Assembly (NCBI GenBank): GCA_036397975.1
Contig: DASWHW010000104.1
Location: forward strand, 1-13,077
Length of the DNA: 13,077 nucleotides
Reading direction: 5' to 3'
DNA from: SZUA-287 sp036397975
GTDB taxonomy: Bacteria > Bacteroidota > Ignavibacteria > UBA10030 > UBA6906
In this document: positions 1 through 7,075 of the stretch, piece after piece
Layout of the letters: every line of letters starts with the position of its first letter
Position numbering within the stretch: the first letter of the stretch is position 1
Program-made: the position numbers and the translations under genes
The notes under the pieces: model-generated
Databases searched by the model: none
The model's input: the letters and a program-made list of their open reading frames with translations, nothing else
What the model was told of the DNA's origin: nothing

Positions 1-696
1 CGAGGGATACGTGTTCACGACGAATAGCTCACCGATATCACCCGCCCGGAGAATCGTCTTAAGAGGGGTCTTGTTGGAGATTCCCCCATCGGCATAGAGT
101 TGTGGAATCATCGCAAGATGGCCGGGAATCTCCGGATCATCCACAATCGTGCGTACTGGCGGGTACGCGACCGTCGTAATGGTGGACGCCATGATATATT
201 CTTTTGCTTTTTGTTCCGATCGTTCATTGGTAATGGATTGAAGATAAGAAGCCCCGGTGTTGAGTGAACTGACGGAAACAAAAAAATTATCTACTACCTT
301 GCGGGCACGGATCTTCTCCAATTCCAGGTATCCATCCACAAATCGATTATAGAGAGGAGTGGTATCGAAGAGGGAATCGACGCCGGGAAGCATGGGCCAA
401 AGATCCATCCTGTTGGTCGCGAACTTGACGAATAACCTGAATAGGCCCCAGCCTCGAATGCGGTACACATCCTCGTTGGTAAGTTGGCTCCATTGACGCT
501 CAATCTCTTCGCGGGCTGCAGCAAGGGAATCGGATTGAGAAATGCACATCCCATTCAGCGCACCGACCGATGTTCCTGAAAGGATGTTGATCCGTTTGTT
601 GTGCCGCTCGAAATATTCCAGAAGTTCCATCAAGGCGCCGGCCTGAAACGCACCACGTGCACCGCCGCCAGAAAGAACCAACGCTAATTTACTCAC
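1..696 (-). CDS. Patatin-like phospholipase (RssA-type), N-terminal 232 codons, partial at the left edge
   Basis: Serine hydrolase of the patatin family, which cleaves acyl esters of phospholipids or other lipids; the true substrate cannot be told. The reading frame is open from a GTG at 696 to the window edge. All family signatures visible at this length are present: the glycine-rich oxyanion loop SGGGARG at residues 9-15, the nucleophile elbow GTSVG at 41-45 (catalytic Ser43) and the DGG motif at 203-205 (catalytic Asp203), so the Ser/Asp dyad is intact. No signal peptide or membrane segment is seen, so the protein is probably cytoplasmic or peripheral, like the short RssA/YlbK group; the C-terminus lies outside the window. 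GTG is chosen because it leads directly into the conserved KLALVLSGGG strand and follows a purine-rich stretch (GAAAGAAG). A 140-nt gap with its own candidate promoter separates it from the preceding UDG gene. The family call is secure; the substrate is unknown. Confidence 0.93.
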   Translation of the reverse strand, partial: MSKLALVLSGGGARGAFQAGALMELLEYFERHNKRINILSGTSVGALNGMCISQSDSLAAAREEIERQWSQLTNEDVYRIRGWGLFRLFVKFATNRMDLWPMLPGVDSLFDTTPLYNRFVDGYLELEKIRARKVVDNFFVSVSSLNTGASYLQSITNERSEQKAKEYIMASTITTVAYPPVRTIVDDPEIPGHLAMIPQLYADGGISNKTPLKTILRAGDIGELFVVNTYPS

Positions 697-758
697 AAGC
701 TTCTTTCGTTGGAGTTGTTTATAGGAAAACGAGGTATCAAGGAGACAATTTGTCTGTT

Positions 759-787
759 AATATAAAGGTCTTTGGTGATAGATTCAA
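759..787 (-). promoter_or_regulatory. Candidate sigma-70-type promoter for the patatin gene
   Basis: Read on the minus strand, TTGAAT (787-782) is separated by exactly 17 bp from TATATT (764-759). This would place transcription start near 752, about 55 nt before the GTG of the patatin-like gene. The two hexamers match the consensus at 4 of 6 (TTGAcA) and 5 of 6 (TATAaT) positions. It lies in the 140-nt gap after the UDG stop, where a separate promoter would be expected. It was recognised by eye only. Confidence 0.45.
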
Positions 788-836
788 AACAACCACTAAT
801 TGTAGATAGTAAAGTGAGGTCTGTTTTGTTGGGTTT

Positions 837-1526
837 TCAAAGTTCCTTTTTCGCTAACCGAAAGATCCTATCAAACATCGACTTGGTTAGTTTTCCCGTA
901 AAGGTATTCTGCTGGCTCGGGTGATACGACGCTATGAACACGAACGGGTCGAGGTGATGCACAACTGCGTGCGCGAAGGCCGGTTTCTTTTTGAAAGAAA
1001 TGAGTGAGGCATCCCTGTAAGCGCGAAGTGCTGTTTCGAATCCGATCTTCCCTAACCCAATAATCACCCGAACAGCCTTCAGAAGGCGCAGCTCATCCCT
1101 CAAGAATGGACGACAGGTATCGAGTTCCTTCGACGTCGGCTTGTTCAACGGTGGTGCACATCGCAGCGAAGCAGTGATATAACAATCGGTGAGCGTCAGG
1201 CCGTCGTCGCGGTTGATAGATTCCTGTCGGTTAGCGAACCCTGCCTTGTGCAAAGCTCGATAGAGCCACCGCCCGCTTTCATCGCCGGTGAACATTCGCC
1301 CGGTTCGATTCGCTCCATGAGCTGCAGGAGCCAGACCAACGAGCAACAAGCGCGCCTGAGGATCTCCAAAACCGGGGACAGGCCTCGCCCAGTACTCCTC
1401 GTCCTCAAATCGTTTTACCTTCTCCCTCCCAACTTTTTCCCGCCAACGAACGAGACGGGGACAACGTCGGCAGTCAACGATCTCTTCCCGGAGAATGTGC
1501 AGTGAACTTCTTGGAGTGTTTGTCAC
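837..1526 (-). CDS. Uracil-DNA glycosylase, family 5 (UDGb) type, with 4Fe-4S cluster ligands
   Basis: DNA-repair enzyme that excises uracil, and in family 5 often other deaminated bases, from DNA to start base-excision repair. Residues 64-77 (GLAPAAHGANRTGR) are the family-5 active-site motif, distinct from the GEGPG version of family 4. Residues 202-214 (HPSQQNTFTGKLT) form the second motif. Cys19 and Cys22 (CRRC), Cys123 (RCAPP) and Cys138 (DTCRPF) are placed as the four 4Fe-4S ligands known in family 4/5 enzymes. The 229-aa length is normal. The start is a GTG only 8 nt after the esterase stop, without an obvious Shine-Dalgarno sequence, so it may be translated by coupling; CTG or ATT codons lie further upstream in frame but are less likely. 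It is the fourth gene of the probable operon reading down from 3465. Confidence 0.93.
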   Translation of the reverse strand: MTNTPRSSLHILREEIVDCRRCPRLVRWREKVGREKVKRFEDEEYWARPVPGFGDPQARLLLVGLAPAAHGANRTGRMFTGDESGRWLYRALHKAGFANRQESINRDDGLTLTDCYITASLRCAPPLNKPTSKELDTCRPFLRDELRLLKAVRVIIGLGKIGFETALRAYRDASLISFKKKPAFAHAVVHHLDPFVFIASYHPSQQNTFTGKLTKSMFDRIFRLAKKEL

Positions 1527-1534
1527 GAAACAAA

Positions 1535-2266
1535 TCAGAATTTGGTTCCTAACACGTGAGGCAGCATCATCCGCCAGGTCGGCCAGTCATGGCCGATATC
1601 ATGTCCCCACAAATCCACCTGGTGTGGAATCCCTTTGGAACCAAGGATCTGCGCCAGCTGTTGCGAGCGCTCCGGTGCCTCGTAGGAACCCTGGCCGGAG
1701 AGAATATAAATGTGTTGCTTCCCGCGAAGGGCGGAGAGAGTACCCTCGTCGTTCAGATTCGACAGATAGTCGACCGGGCTGTTGAAGTAACAATTGTCGT
1801 CATAGTAGCCATCAGAATATGCCTTGATATCGTAGGACCCGCTCATGGCAATCGTTCCGGCAAAGATGTCGGGCCGACGGAACAACGTGTTTGCGGCATG
1901 CAGCGCACCAAGACTTGCCCCTGTCGTGATGATCATGGTCTCCCGGCTGCAATGGTTCGAGATAAACGGCACAACCTCATCCACGATATACTGATTGTAT
2001 TGTTGATGACGGAGGGCCCTGTATGGTGGAGGGACATGAGCGTTCAGCCAACTTTCACTATTTATGCTGTTGATCGAAAATGCTTTCACTTTGCCGTCAT
2101 CAATAAACGAACGAATAGAGTCGATGAGTTGGAATCGTTCATACTCAAGATAGTCTGCCGCCGCAGTTGGGAACATCAACAGCGCAAAACCGTAATGCCC
2201 ATAGACGGCAATTTCCATTTGCTTGTTCAGATTTGGGCTGTGCCAGGCGTGGATTTCTCTATGCAC
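1535..2266 (-). CDS. Putative esterase, alpha/beta-hydrolase (COG4947-like)
   Basis: Small alpha/beta-hydrolase resembling the uncharacterised COG4947/PF00756 esterase group. Visible features, numbered from the GTG at 2266 (243 aa): an N-terminal strand pattern with FALLMFPTAAADYLEYE, which in this group forms the oxyanion-hole region; the nucleophile elbow GASLG at 116-120 (Ser118); and the C-terminal catalytic His226 in GHDWPTW. The acidic member of the triad cannot be placed surely. No signal peptide is seen, so it is probably cytoplasmic; the substrate is unknown. The frame can be extended five codons to a TTG at 2281, but AAAGGA lies 6 nt before the GTG at 2266 and the conserved REIHAWHSP start follows directly, so 2266 is preferred. 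It lies 33 nt after the thioredoxin-like gene and 8 nt before the UDG gene. Confidence 0.87.
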   Translation of the reverse strand: MHREIHAWHSPNLNKQMEIAVYGHYGFALLMFPTAAADYLEYERFQLIDSIRSFIDDGKVKAFSINSINSESWLNAHVPPPYRALRHQQYNQYIVDEVVPFISNHCSRETMIITTGASLGALHAANTLFRRPDIFAGTIAMSGSYDIKAYSDGYYDDNCYFNSPVDYLSNLNDEGTLSALRGKQHIYILSGQGSYEAPERSQQLAQILGSKGIPHQVDLWGHDIGHDWPTWRMMLPHVLGTKF

Positions 2267-2299
2267 GTCTGATCCTTTCAATATTGATGGTACGTGTCT

Positions 2300-2845
2300 T
2301 TACGTGCGCCATTTTATTGTGCAGCCGATGGAGTGAGTTTCGGACTCACGAACTTCCTTCCCCGCAAGCAGATCTTCGACGGCATCCTCTATATACCTTC
2401 GCGACACCGCATCGGGGTTTTGATAATTGTCATCCATTTTTCCCCGATAGCGAAGTATGCGGTTTCGATCAAAGACGAAAAACTCAGGAGTATGTGTAGC
2501 ACCGTAGTCCTCGGCGACGACCTGGTTTTCATCCCGGAGGTAAGGAAAATTGAACCCCTTTTGCCTTGCTCGTCGAACCATTCCTATAAAATCATCGTCG
2601 GGATAGTTTTTGGTATCGTTGGAGTTAATGGCAATCAACTGAAGCCCCTTCGGTCCAAACTTCTCTTGAAAGTCGATCATCCGACCTTCATATGCTTGCA
2701 CATACGGACAGTGGTTGCAAGTAAAAACGATTACGAGAATATCGGCTGATGAAAAGTCTTCGAGGGAGTAGCTCTTGTCATCAACCCCCTGCAACGCGGT
2801 AAATGTCGGTGCTGAGGACCCAATACGAAGTTGATCTTCATTCAT
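2300..2845 (-). CDS. Thioredoxin-fold protein, AhpC/TSA (PRX_like1) type, cytoplasmic
   Basis: Thioredoxin/peroxiredoxin-like protein of 181 aa. Numbered from the ATG at 2845, it has the redin motif CNHC at 43-46 followed by PYV, the cis-proline in ATHTPEFFVF at Pro120, and the typical C-terminal GCTIKW with a third cysteine at 175. These are hallmarks of the PRX_like1 group (thioredoxin family protein, AhpC/TSA domain). No signal peptide is seen, which separates it from the exported TlpA homologue at the other end of the window. The likely role is thiol-disulfide exchange or peroxide-linked redox in the cytoplasm; the partner is unknown. The frame reaches a TTG at 2869, but the ATG at 2845, with AGAGGA about 10 nt upstream, fits family N-termini better. 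It is the second gene of the operon, 35 nt after the barrel gene. Confidence 0.88.
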   Translation of the reverse strand: MNEDQLRIGSSAPTFTALQGVDDKSYSLEDFSSADILVIVFTCNHCPYVQAYEGRMIDFQEKFGPKGLQLIAINSNDTKNYPDDDFIGMVRRARQKGFNFPYLRDENQVVAEDYGATHTPEFFVFDRNRILRYRGKMDDNYQNPDAVSRRYIEDAVEDLLAGKEVRESETHSIGCTIKWRT

Positions 2846-2880
2846 TCTTCGGCAATCCTCTTGCGTCAACTGCCATTCAT

Positions 2881-3465
2881 TTAATTAAAATAGTAGCGAG
2901 CAGTCACCAGAGTCGATGTCGTGAATTTGACAGTTGCTTCTTCACGGGGGTACACCAAGCTGTTCGCATGTCGCTCAAGCATCACGTCCAGCCCAAGCAA
3001 TTGCTTCACCCCAAAGGAGAATTGATCGTTGGCAAAATACTCGGCGCCCGCCACGATACCGCCACTGATTTTGTTCTGTGGATCGGGGACAACTGAAAAG
3101 AATCCCTTTTGCTGCCTCGACTCAAAAATGCCCTCGATACCGAGATACGGGGAAACCTGGTCGCGCGTAAGATGGAACACGAGAGATCCTCCTGCCCGCC
3201 ATGCAAGTCCGGTCTGCTTTGTTTGACCCTGTGGTGCCGAACCACCGACGGTTTCCAATTCAAATCCGGCGATGAGCTGTCCCGCAAGCTGGTTGTTAAA
3301 AAAGTATTTCATGAGAAGATTTGTCGAGCCGGTAATTCCATCGATGCCGAGGCCGATCTTCCCCGCATGGAGATTTACGGTTCCTATATTGACAGTCACT
3401 TGAGCATGTGTCTGCGTTGCCGCGAGAATTGTCAAAGTGATCAAAAGCGAGAACCATCTGTTCAT
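2881..3465 (-). CDS. Small outer-membrane beta-barrel protein
   Basis: A 194-aa exported protein. Residues 1-21 form a signal peptide (MNR, a hydrophobic stretch, cleavage after THA). The rest alternates polar and hydrophobic residues in short amphipathic strands rich in Gly, Tyr and Phe and ends in an aromatic-containing strand (TARYYFN), as in small outer-membrane barrels of the OmpW/OMP_b-brl class. About eight strands fit the length. No enzymatic motif is seen; structural or porin-like roles are possible. The ATG at 3465 has an excellent Shine-Dalgarno sequence (AAGGAGAGG, 4 nt spacing), and a strong promoter candidate lies just upstream, making this the first gene of the operon running down to the UDG gene. 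No particular function can be assigned. Confidence 0.8.
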   Translation of the reverse strand: MNRWFSLLITLTILAATQTHAQVTVNIGTVNLHAGKIGLGIDGITGSTNLLMKYFFNNQLAGQLIAGFELETVGGSAPQGQTKQTGLAWRAGGSLVFHLTRDQVSPYLGIEGIFESRQQKGFFSVVPDPQNKISGGIVAGAEYFANDQFSFGVKQLLGLDVMLERHANSLVYPREEATVKFTTSTLVTARYYFN

Positions 3466-3510
3466 TTTCCTCTCCTTCGTCTATGGATAGTTGCGAGAAT
3501 CGCGCGGGAA

Positions 3511-3539
3511 AAACTATCACTTTCACAAACAATTGTCAA
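3511..3539 (-). promoter_or_regulatory. Strong candidate sigma-70 promoter for the barrel-thioredoxin-esterase-UDG operon
   Basis: On the minus strand, a perfect -35 TTGACA (3539-3534) is followed after 17 bp by TAGTTT (3516-3511). TG-A sits directly before the -10 element, giving an extended -10. Transcription would start near 3504, about 38 nt before the barrel ATG at 3465. The divergent GNAT gene begins at 3594, so this element sits in the shared 128-nt gap. I see no equally good promoter for the GNAT gene. Confidence 0.6.
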
Positions 3540-3593
3540 ACGAGCCCGTATACCATCGGTGATCAAAATAGCATATTATTAACTGGTGAATCT

Positions 3594-4064
3594 ATGCCAA
3601 TCGAGATTATCGAATATCGCCCTGCTTTTGCGAAGGCATTCAAGGAGTTGAATCTCAGCTGGATCGAGAAGTACTTCCGCGTCGAAGAACCGGACATCGA
3701 AGCGCTTTCCAAACCTGAGAAGTATATCATTGAGTCGGGAGGATCTATTTACTTTGCGCTGGAAGGAGAACAAGTTGTAGGAACCTGCGCGCTCGTCCGT
3801 AAAGACCAGACTACCTTCGAACTCGCGAAAATGGCTGTCCAGGAGAGTCACCAGGGCAAACACATTGGAGAAAAACTTGGCCGCGCCGTTATCGCCAAAG
3901 CGAAGGCACAGGGGGCAACCGCGGTCATACTGGAAACAAACAAGATACTGACGCCAGCCGTGCGATTGTATGAGAAACTGGGATTCGTGCCCGCACAAAG
4001 ACCCTCGGACGATCCCCCTTCACGCTACGAACGATCAAACCTGTACATGCGTTTGGATCTGTAA
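3594..4064 (+). CDS. GNAT-family N-acetyltransferase
   Basis: A 156-aa acetyl-CoA-dependent acetyltransferase of the GNAT fold; the acceptor substrate is unknown. Residues 59-69 form the central beta-strand (EQVVGTCALVR). Motif A runs through LAKMAVQESHQGKHIGEKL, with the acetyl-CoA pyrophosphate loop Q87-G-K-H-I-G92. Motif B ends with the common AVRLYEKLGF (122-131). The frame is open from 3483, but the first 37 codons have low-complexity, non-family sequence and overlap the divergent promoter, whereas the ATG at 3594 begins the normal N-terminal strand (MPIEIIEYRP) with a weak GGTGA 4 nt upstream. Its stop is 6 nt from the stop of the convergent M28 peptidase gene. It is the only plus-strand gene in the left half of the window. 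Confidence 0.88.
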   Translation: MPIEIIEYRPAFAKAFKELNLSWIEKYFRVEEPDIEALSKPEKYIIESGGSIYFALEGEQVVGTCALVRKDQTTFELAKMAVQESHQGKHIGEKLGRAVIAKAKAQGATAVILETNKILTPAVRLYEKLGFVPAQRPSDDPPSRYERSNLYMRLDL

Positions 4065-4070
4065 TTCTTC

Positions 4071-5720
4071 TTATCTTCTTCTTTTCCATTCTGTCGGCAA
4101 AGCTTTATCAATAGCGGGTCGTTGAGGCATCGTTGCGAGTTCGATTGCCGTTGCACAAATTGTCCGCACGACCTTCGACATCTTTTCGAAATCAATTTTC
4201 TCAATTGAATCAGAAACCTTGTGGTAGTCCTGATGGACTCCGTCGAAGAAAAAGGCAATAGGAACACCTTTTTGCGCATAATTGTAATGATCACTTCGGA
4301 AGAAAAACCGATTCGGATCTGTCGGGTCGTCGTACCGGTAATTGAGTTTTAGTTGGTGGAAGGATCGATTCACTTCTTCACTCAATTCCCCGAGCGTTGT
4401 GCTCATCGCCCGGGAGCCGATGATGTAGACCTCATCAGGGTTCGATAGGTCCTTGTTCACCGGGTTTGTATCCTCTGGAGCTTTGCTCCTTCCAATCATG
4501 TCGATATTCAATTGGGTAACGATACTTTTCAGCGGGACGGTGGGAAACTCTGTAAAGTATTTCGAACCGAGAAGCCCTTTCTCTTCTCCTGCGTGCCAGA
4601 CGAAAAGCACTGAACGGGGAAGCGGTGAACCTTTGCTCAATGCTTCGGCGATGGCAATCATCCCGACTGTCCCAGATCCATCATCATCCGCACCATTGTA
4701 CACTGAGTCCCCGGCAATGGGAGCTCCCATCCCTACGTGGTCATAGTGTGCACCAATCGCGACGTACTCATTTTTGAGATGGGGGTCGGAGCCTTCCAAA
4801 ATGGCAACCACGTTCTGAGTTTTTTCATGCGCGACGGTTGTGCTGACCTCGAGGGTCACAACTTTGTCATCGGAGAGAATAAACGAAGGAGGAGCAATTC
4901 CGGTGAAACTGCTGCTGAACACATCGGCCGCAGTTTCCTTCTCATCGTTGAACAACGCGGAAATCAGCCGCGCGGACGCAGTAATTATTGGAAGTGGAGT
5001 GTTCTCGTCATCATCCACCTCCTTTTTCTCTTCGAGTTTATCCACCGTTAACGTCCCGCGCTCAGTGCTCGATCGAACGGAGCGATCCCAGGCGACGAGC
5101 TGCCGGTACCCCGGTATCATGATCAAAGCTTTGGCACCATGTCGTCGCGCATAGCCCGCGGCGTTGTCCCACTCCACTCCTTGCGTTCCCACCATATCTC
5201 GACGGCTCAAACCAATTGGATATCCCGACGAGTAAACAACGATCTTCCCCTTTACATCTATATCACTGAAGAAATTGATGTTCTTCTCCTTTTGAACATA
5301 TCCGAAGCCCACGTACACAACCCGGCCCGAAATTTTTGCGATCAATGGCCGAGCCAGAAAATCTTTTCCGAACTCAAAGGCCTCATTCCCCACCGCTATT
5401 TTCGTTCGCGCCTGATCGATTTTTGTACGTCGAAGGAGCATCTCCTGAAAAAAGGATTCATCGCCACCCGCAGGCTTTAGTCCCCATCGCGAGAGCTTCG
5501 TTGCAATGAACAGTGCGGCGGTGTTCAGCCCGCGAGAGGGTGTATCCCGCCCTTCCAATTCATCCGACGCAATGAAGGTGAGATAATCTTTCAATTGATC
5601 TGGCGTTATTGAATTGGCAGCTTCGTACGACCCAACGGGTTTATAACCTGCTTGGGAACTGCCAACAGCAGCCGAGCATGCAATGACAAACAAGAGAAGT
5701 CTTTTCATAAAAAAATCCAT
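4071..5720 (-). CDS. Exported M28-family zinc aminopeptidase with PA-like insert
   Basis: Zinc-dependent metallopeptidase, probably periplasmic or surface, releasing N-terminal residues from peptides. Residues 1-24 form a signal peptide (MKRLLLF, then AGYK). An internal VIAC at 12-15 also matches a lipobox, so lipidation at Cys15 is an alternative. Residues about 130-290 contain a PA-type insert (GKIVVYSSGYP, AKALIMIPG). The catalytic domain carries all M28 ligands: His325 (GAHYDH), Asp345 (NGADDDGSG), general base Glu379 and ligand Glu380 (AGEEKGLLGS), Asp407 (NIDMIGR) and His500 (DYHKVSDS). The 549-aa length is normal for this subgroup. Neither ATG 5720 nor ATG 5708 (codon 5) has a Shine-Dalgarno sequence; 5720 is kept as the longest. 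It lies 14 nt downstream of the amidohydrolase gene, almost certainly in one transcript, which points to joint peptide breakdown. Confidence 0.93.
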   Translation of the reverse strand: MDFFMKRLLLFVIACSAAVGSSQAGYKPVGSYEAANSITPDQLKDYLTFIASDELEGRDTPSRGLNTAALFIATKLSRWGLKPAGGDESFFQEMLLRRTKIDQARTKIAVGNEAFEFGKDFLARPLIAKISGRVVYVGFGYVQKEKNINFFSDIDVKGKIVVYSSGYPIGLSRRDMVGTQGVEWDNAAGYARRHGAKALIMIPGYRQLVAWDRSVRSSTERGTLTVDKLEEKKEVDDDENTPLPIITASARLISALFNDEKETAADVFSSSFTGIAPPSFILSDDKVVTLEVSTTVAHEKTQNVVAILEGSDPHLKNEYVAIGAHYDHVGMGAPIAGDSVYNGADDDGSGTVGMIAIAEALSKGSPLPRSVLFVWHAGEEKGLLGSKYFTEFPTVPLKSIVTQLNIDMIGRSKAPEDTNPVNKDLSNPDEVYIIGSRAMSTTLGELSEEVNRSFHQLKLNYRYDDPTDPNRFFFRSDHYNYAQKGVPIAFFFDGVHQDYHKVSDSIEKIDFEKMSKVVRTICATAIELATMPQRPAIDKALPTEWKRRR

Positions 5721-5734
5721 GTTAGGAAAGGAAG

Positions 5735-7009
5735 TTATTCCGTCTGGTGATGGAGGATGTCATTTCTGTACACCTCGCCGTTCTTCATAACAAATTGAAT
5801 ATGCTCAAGCAGGGTTATATCATCAAGTGGATTTCCTTGCACCGCAATGACGTCGGCAAATTTCCCCGGAGAGAGCGACCCAATATTGGCATCCATGGCA
5901 AGGGCTTCGGCAGACACGATTGTCGCCGAACGAATCGCATCCATCGGCGATTGGCCGGCCTGCACGTGCAACTGTAACTCTTGCGCAGCCAGACCATGTG
6001 GCATCGTGACCATGTCGCTTCCGAGACAGGTTTTCACTCCGGCCTTCATCGCCTTCCGGATATTCTCCATCATCGTCGCAAAATGTTTCTTTGCAAGCTC
6101 GTTTGCCTTTCGATAACCTTCCGAAGCATCTGCGGGAAGATCGCCACCCAAAACTTGTATCGTGCGCAGAGTTGGCACCAGAAAGGTCCCGTACTCTTTC
6201 ATCATCGCAATGCCTTCATCATCGATGAATGTCGCGTGCTCGATAGTACGAACGCCAGCCTTGACAGCAGCCTTGATTCCTTGGGCGCCATGCGCGTGAG
6301 CAGAGACATATTTTCCGAGGCGAGTCGCCTCTTCTACTGCGACATGCATTTCCTCATCGGAAAAATGCTGCTGGGTCGGATCATCTCGTGCTGAGAAAAA
6401 TCCCCCGGTTGCATAGAGCTTGATCCAGTCCGCACCGAATTTCACATCCCGTCGAACAGCTTTCCGCATCTCATCCACGCCGTTGACAATATTTTCTCCG
6501 CGCGTCTCATTCTCCGGTGCTACTCCGTTCTCATCGCCATGACCTCCGGTAATGGAAAGGAATCGGCCTGCCACCTTGATCCGGGGACCTGGAAACCAGC
6601 CGCGGTTCACAGCATCGCGAACGGAAACATTGGCATAGTTTGGCTCGCCACCACCCGGATCGCGAATAGTGGTAAAGCCCGAAAGAAGAATTTTTTCGGC
6701 ATTCCGTACACCTGAAAGGGCCTTATCCGCCGCAGAACCTCTCCCTTCCCAATCAAGAAAGTGACAATGCATGTCCACCATCCCGGGTAGAACCGTTGCC
6801 TCGGAGAGGTCTATGACAATAGCATCGACCGGAATCTCGACCGTTCCTACAGCCTTGATCCGATTGTCTTCAACCAGAATCACTGCCCGGTTGAGCACCT
6901 TACCCGAGAGGACATCGACCAAGCGGCCGCACTTGATTGCGGTGATCGTTGCAAAAGAAGATGCGATATGCAATAAACTGATAAGAAAAAGAACAAAAAG
7001 TCGTCTCAT
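5735..7009 (-). CDS. Exported metal-dependent amidohydrolase, prolidase/Xaa-Pro dipeptidase-like
   Basis: Binuclear metal amidohydrolase of the group often annotated as Xaa-Pro dipeptidase or imidazolonepropionase-like hydrolase. Numbered from the ATG at 7009 (424 aa), metal ligands are His81 and His83 (MHCH), the probable carboxylated Lys197 (WIKLYATGG), His238/His240 (AHAHG), His258 (IEHATF) and Asp332 (CLGSD). The C-terminal small beta-domain GKFADVIAV is also present. The N-terminus is a signal peptide (MRRLFVLFLISLLHIASSFA), so the enzyme is exported. ATG 7009 has GGCGGA 4 nt upstream and a normal signal n-region; ATG 7021, four codons earlier in the same frame, has no ribosome-binding sequence. 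It is followed after 14 nt by the M28 peptidase. A hairpin sits in the 54-nt gap before it. The exact substrate is not determinable; dipeptide hydrolysis is inferred from family and neighbour. Confidence 0.92.
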   Translation of the reverse strand: MRRLFVLFLISLLHIASSFATITAIKCGRLVDVLSGKVLNRAVILVEDNRIKAVGTVEIPVDAIVIDLSEATVLPGMVDMHCHFLDWEGRGSAADKALSGVRNAEKILLSGFTTIRDPGGGEPNYANVSVRDAVNRGWFPGPRIKVAGRFLSITGGHGDENGVAPENETRGENIVNGVDEMRKAVRRDVKFGADWIKLYATGGFFSARDDPTQQHFSDEEMHVAVEEATRLGKYVSAHAHGAQGIKAAVKAGVRTIEHATFIDDEGIAMMKEYGTFLVPTLRTIQVLGGDLPADASEGYRKANELAKKHFATMMENIRKAMKAGVKTCLGSDMVTMPHGLAAQELQLHVQAGQSPMDAIRSATIVSAEALAMDANIGSLSPGKFADVIAVQGNPLDDITLLEHIQFVMKNGEVYRNDILHHQTE

Positions 7010-7036
7010 GTTTTCCGCCATATGCGAAAGTAAGAG

Positions 7037-7066
7037 GAACGCCGGGCCTATCTTGACCCGGCGTTT
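7037..7066 (-). terminator. Perfect GC-rich hairpin between the membrane-protein and amidohydrolase genes (terminator-like, weak T-tract)
   Basis: AACGCCGGG (7038-7046) pairs perfectly with CCCGGCGTT (7057-7065) around a 10-nt loop, with a possible G-U closing pair at 7037/7066. On the minus strand it follows the stop of the gene ending at 7076 by about 10 nt, where a terminator would sit. However, the sequence after it is TCCTCTTAC rather than a run of T. It could be a partial terminator, an attenuator or an mRNA-stabilising intercistronic stem. Confidence 0.55.
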
Positions 7067-7075
7067 GGAACAATG

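Noticed and set aside
294..554. 86-codon minus-strand frame
   Set aside because: It lies in another frame of the patatin-like gene, which shows all catalytic motifs.
787..830. CAAAACA / TGTTTTG repeat after the UDG gene as a terminator
   Set aside because: Seven A/T-rich pairs around a loop of about 30 nt would not be stable, and no T-run follows.
1556..2272. Long plus-strand open frame of 238 codons
   Set aside because: It is fully antisense to the esterase gene, whose catalytic Ser and His motifs are intact; the plus-strand product has no recognisable domain and no ribosome-binding site.
4060..4090. Bidirectional terminator between the convergent GNAT and M28 genes
   Set aside because: The 6-nt gap and flanks are pyrimidine-rich without any inverted repeat.
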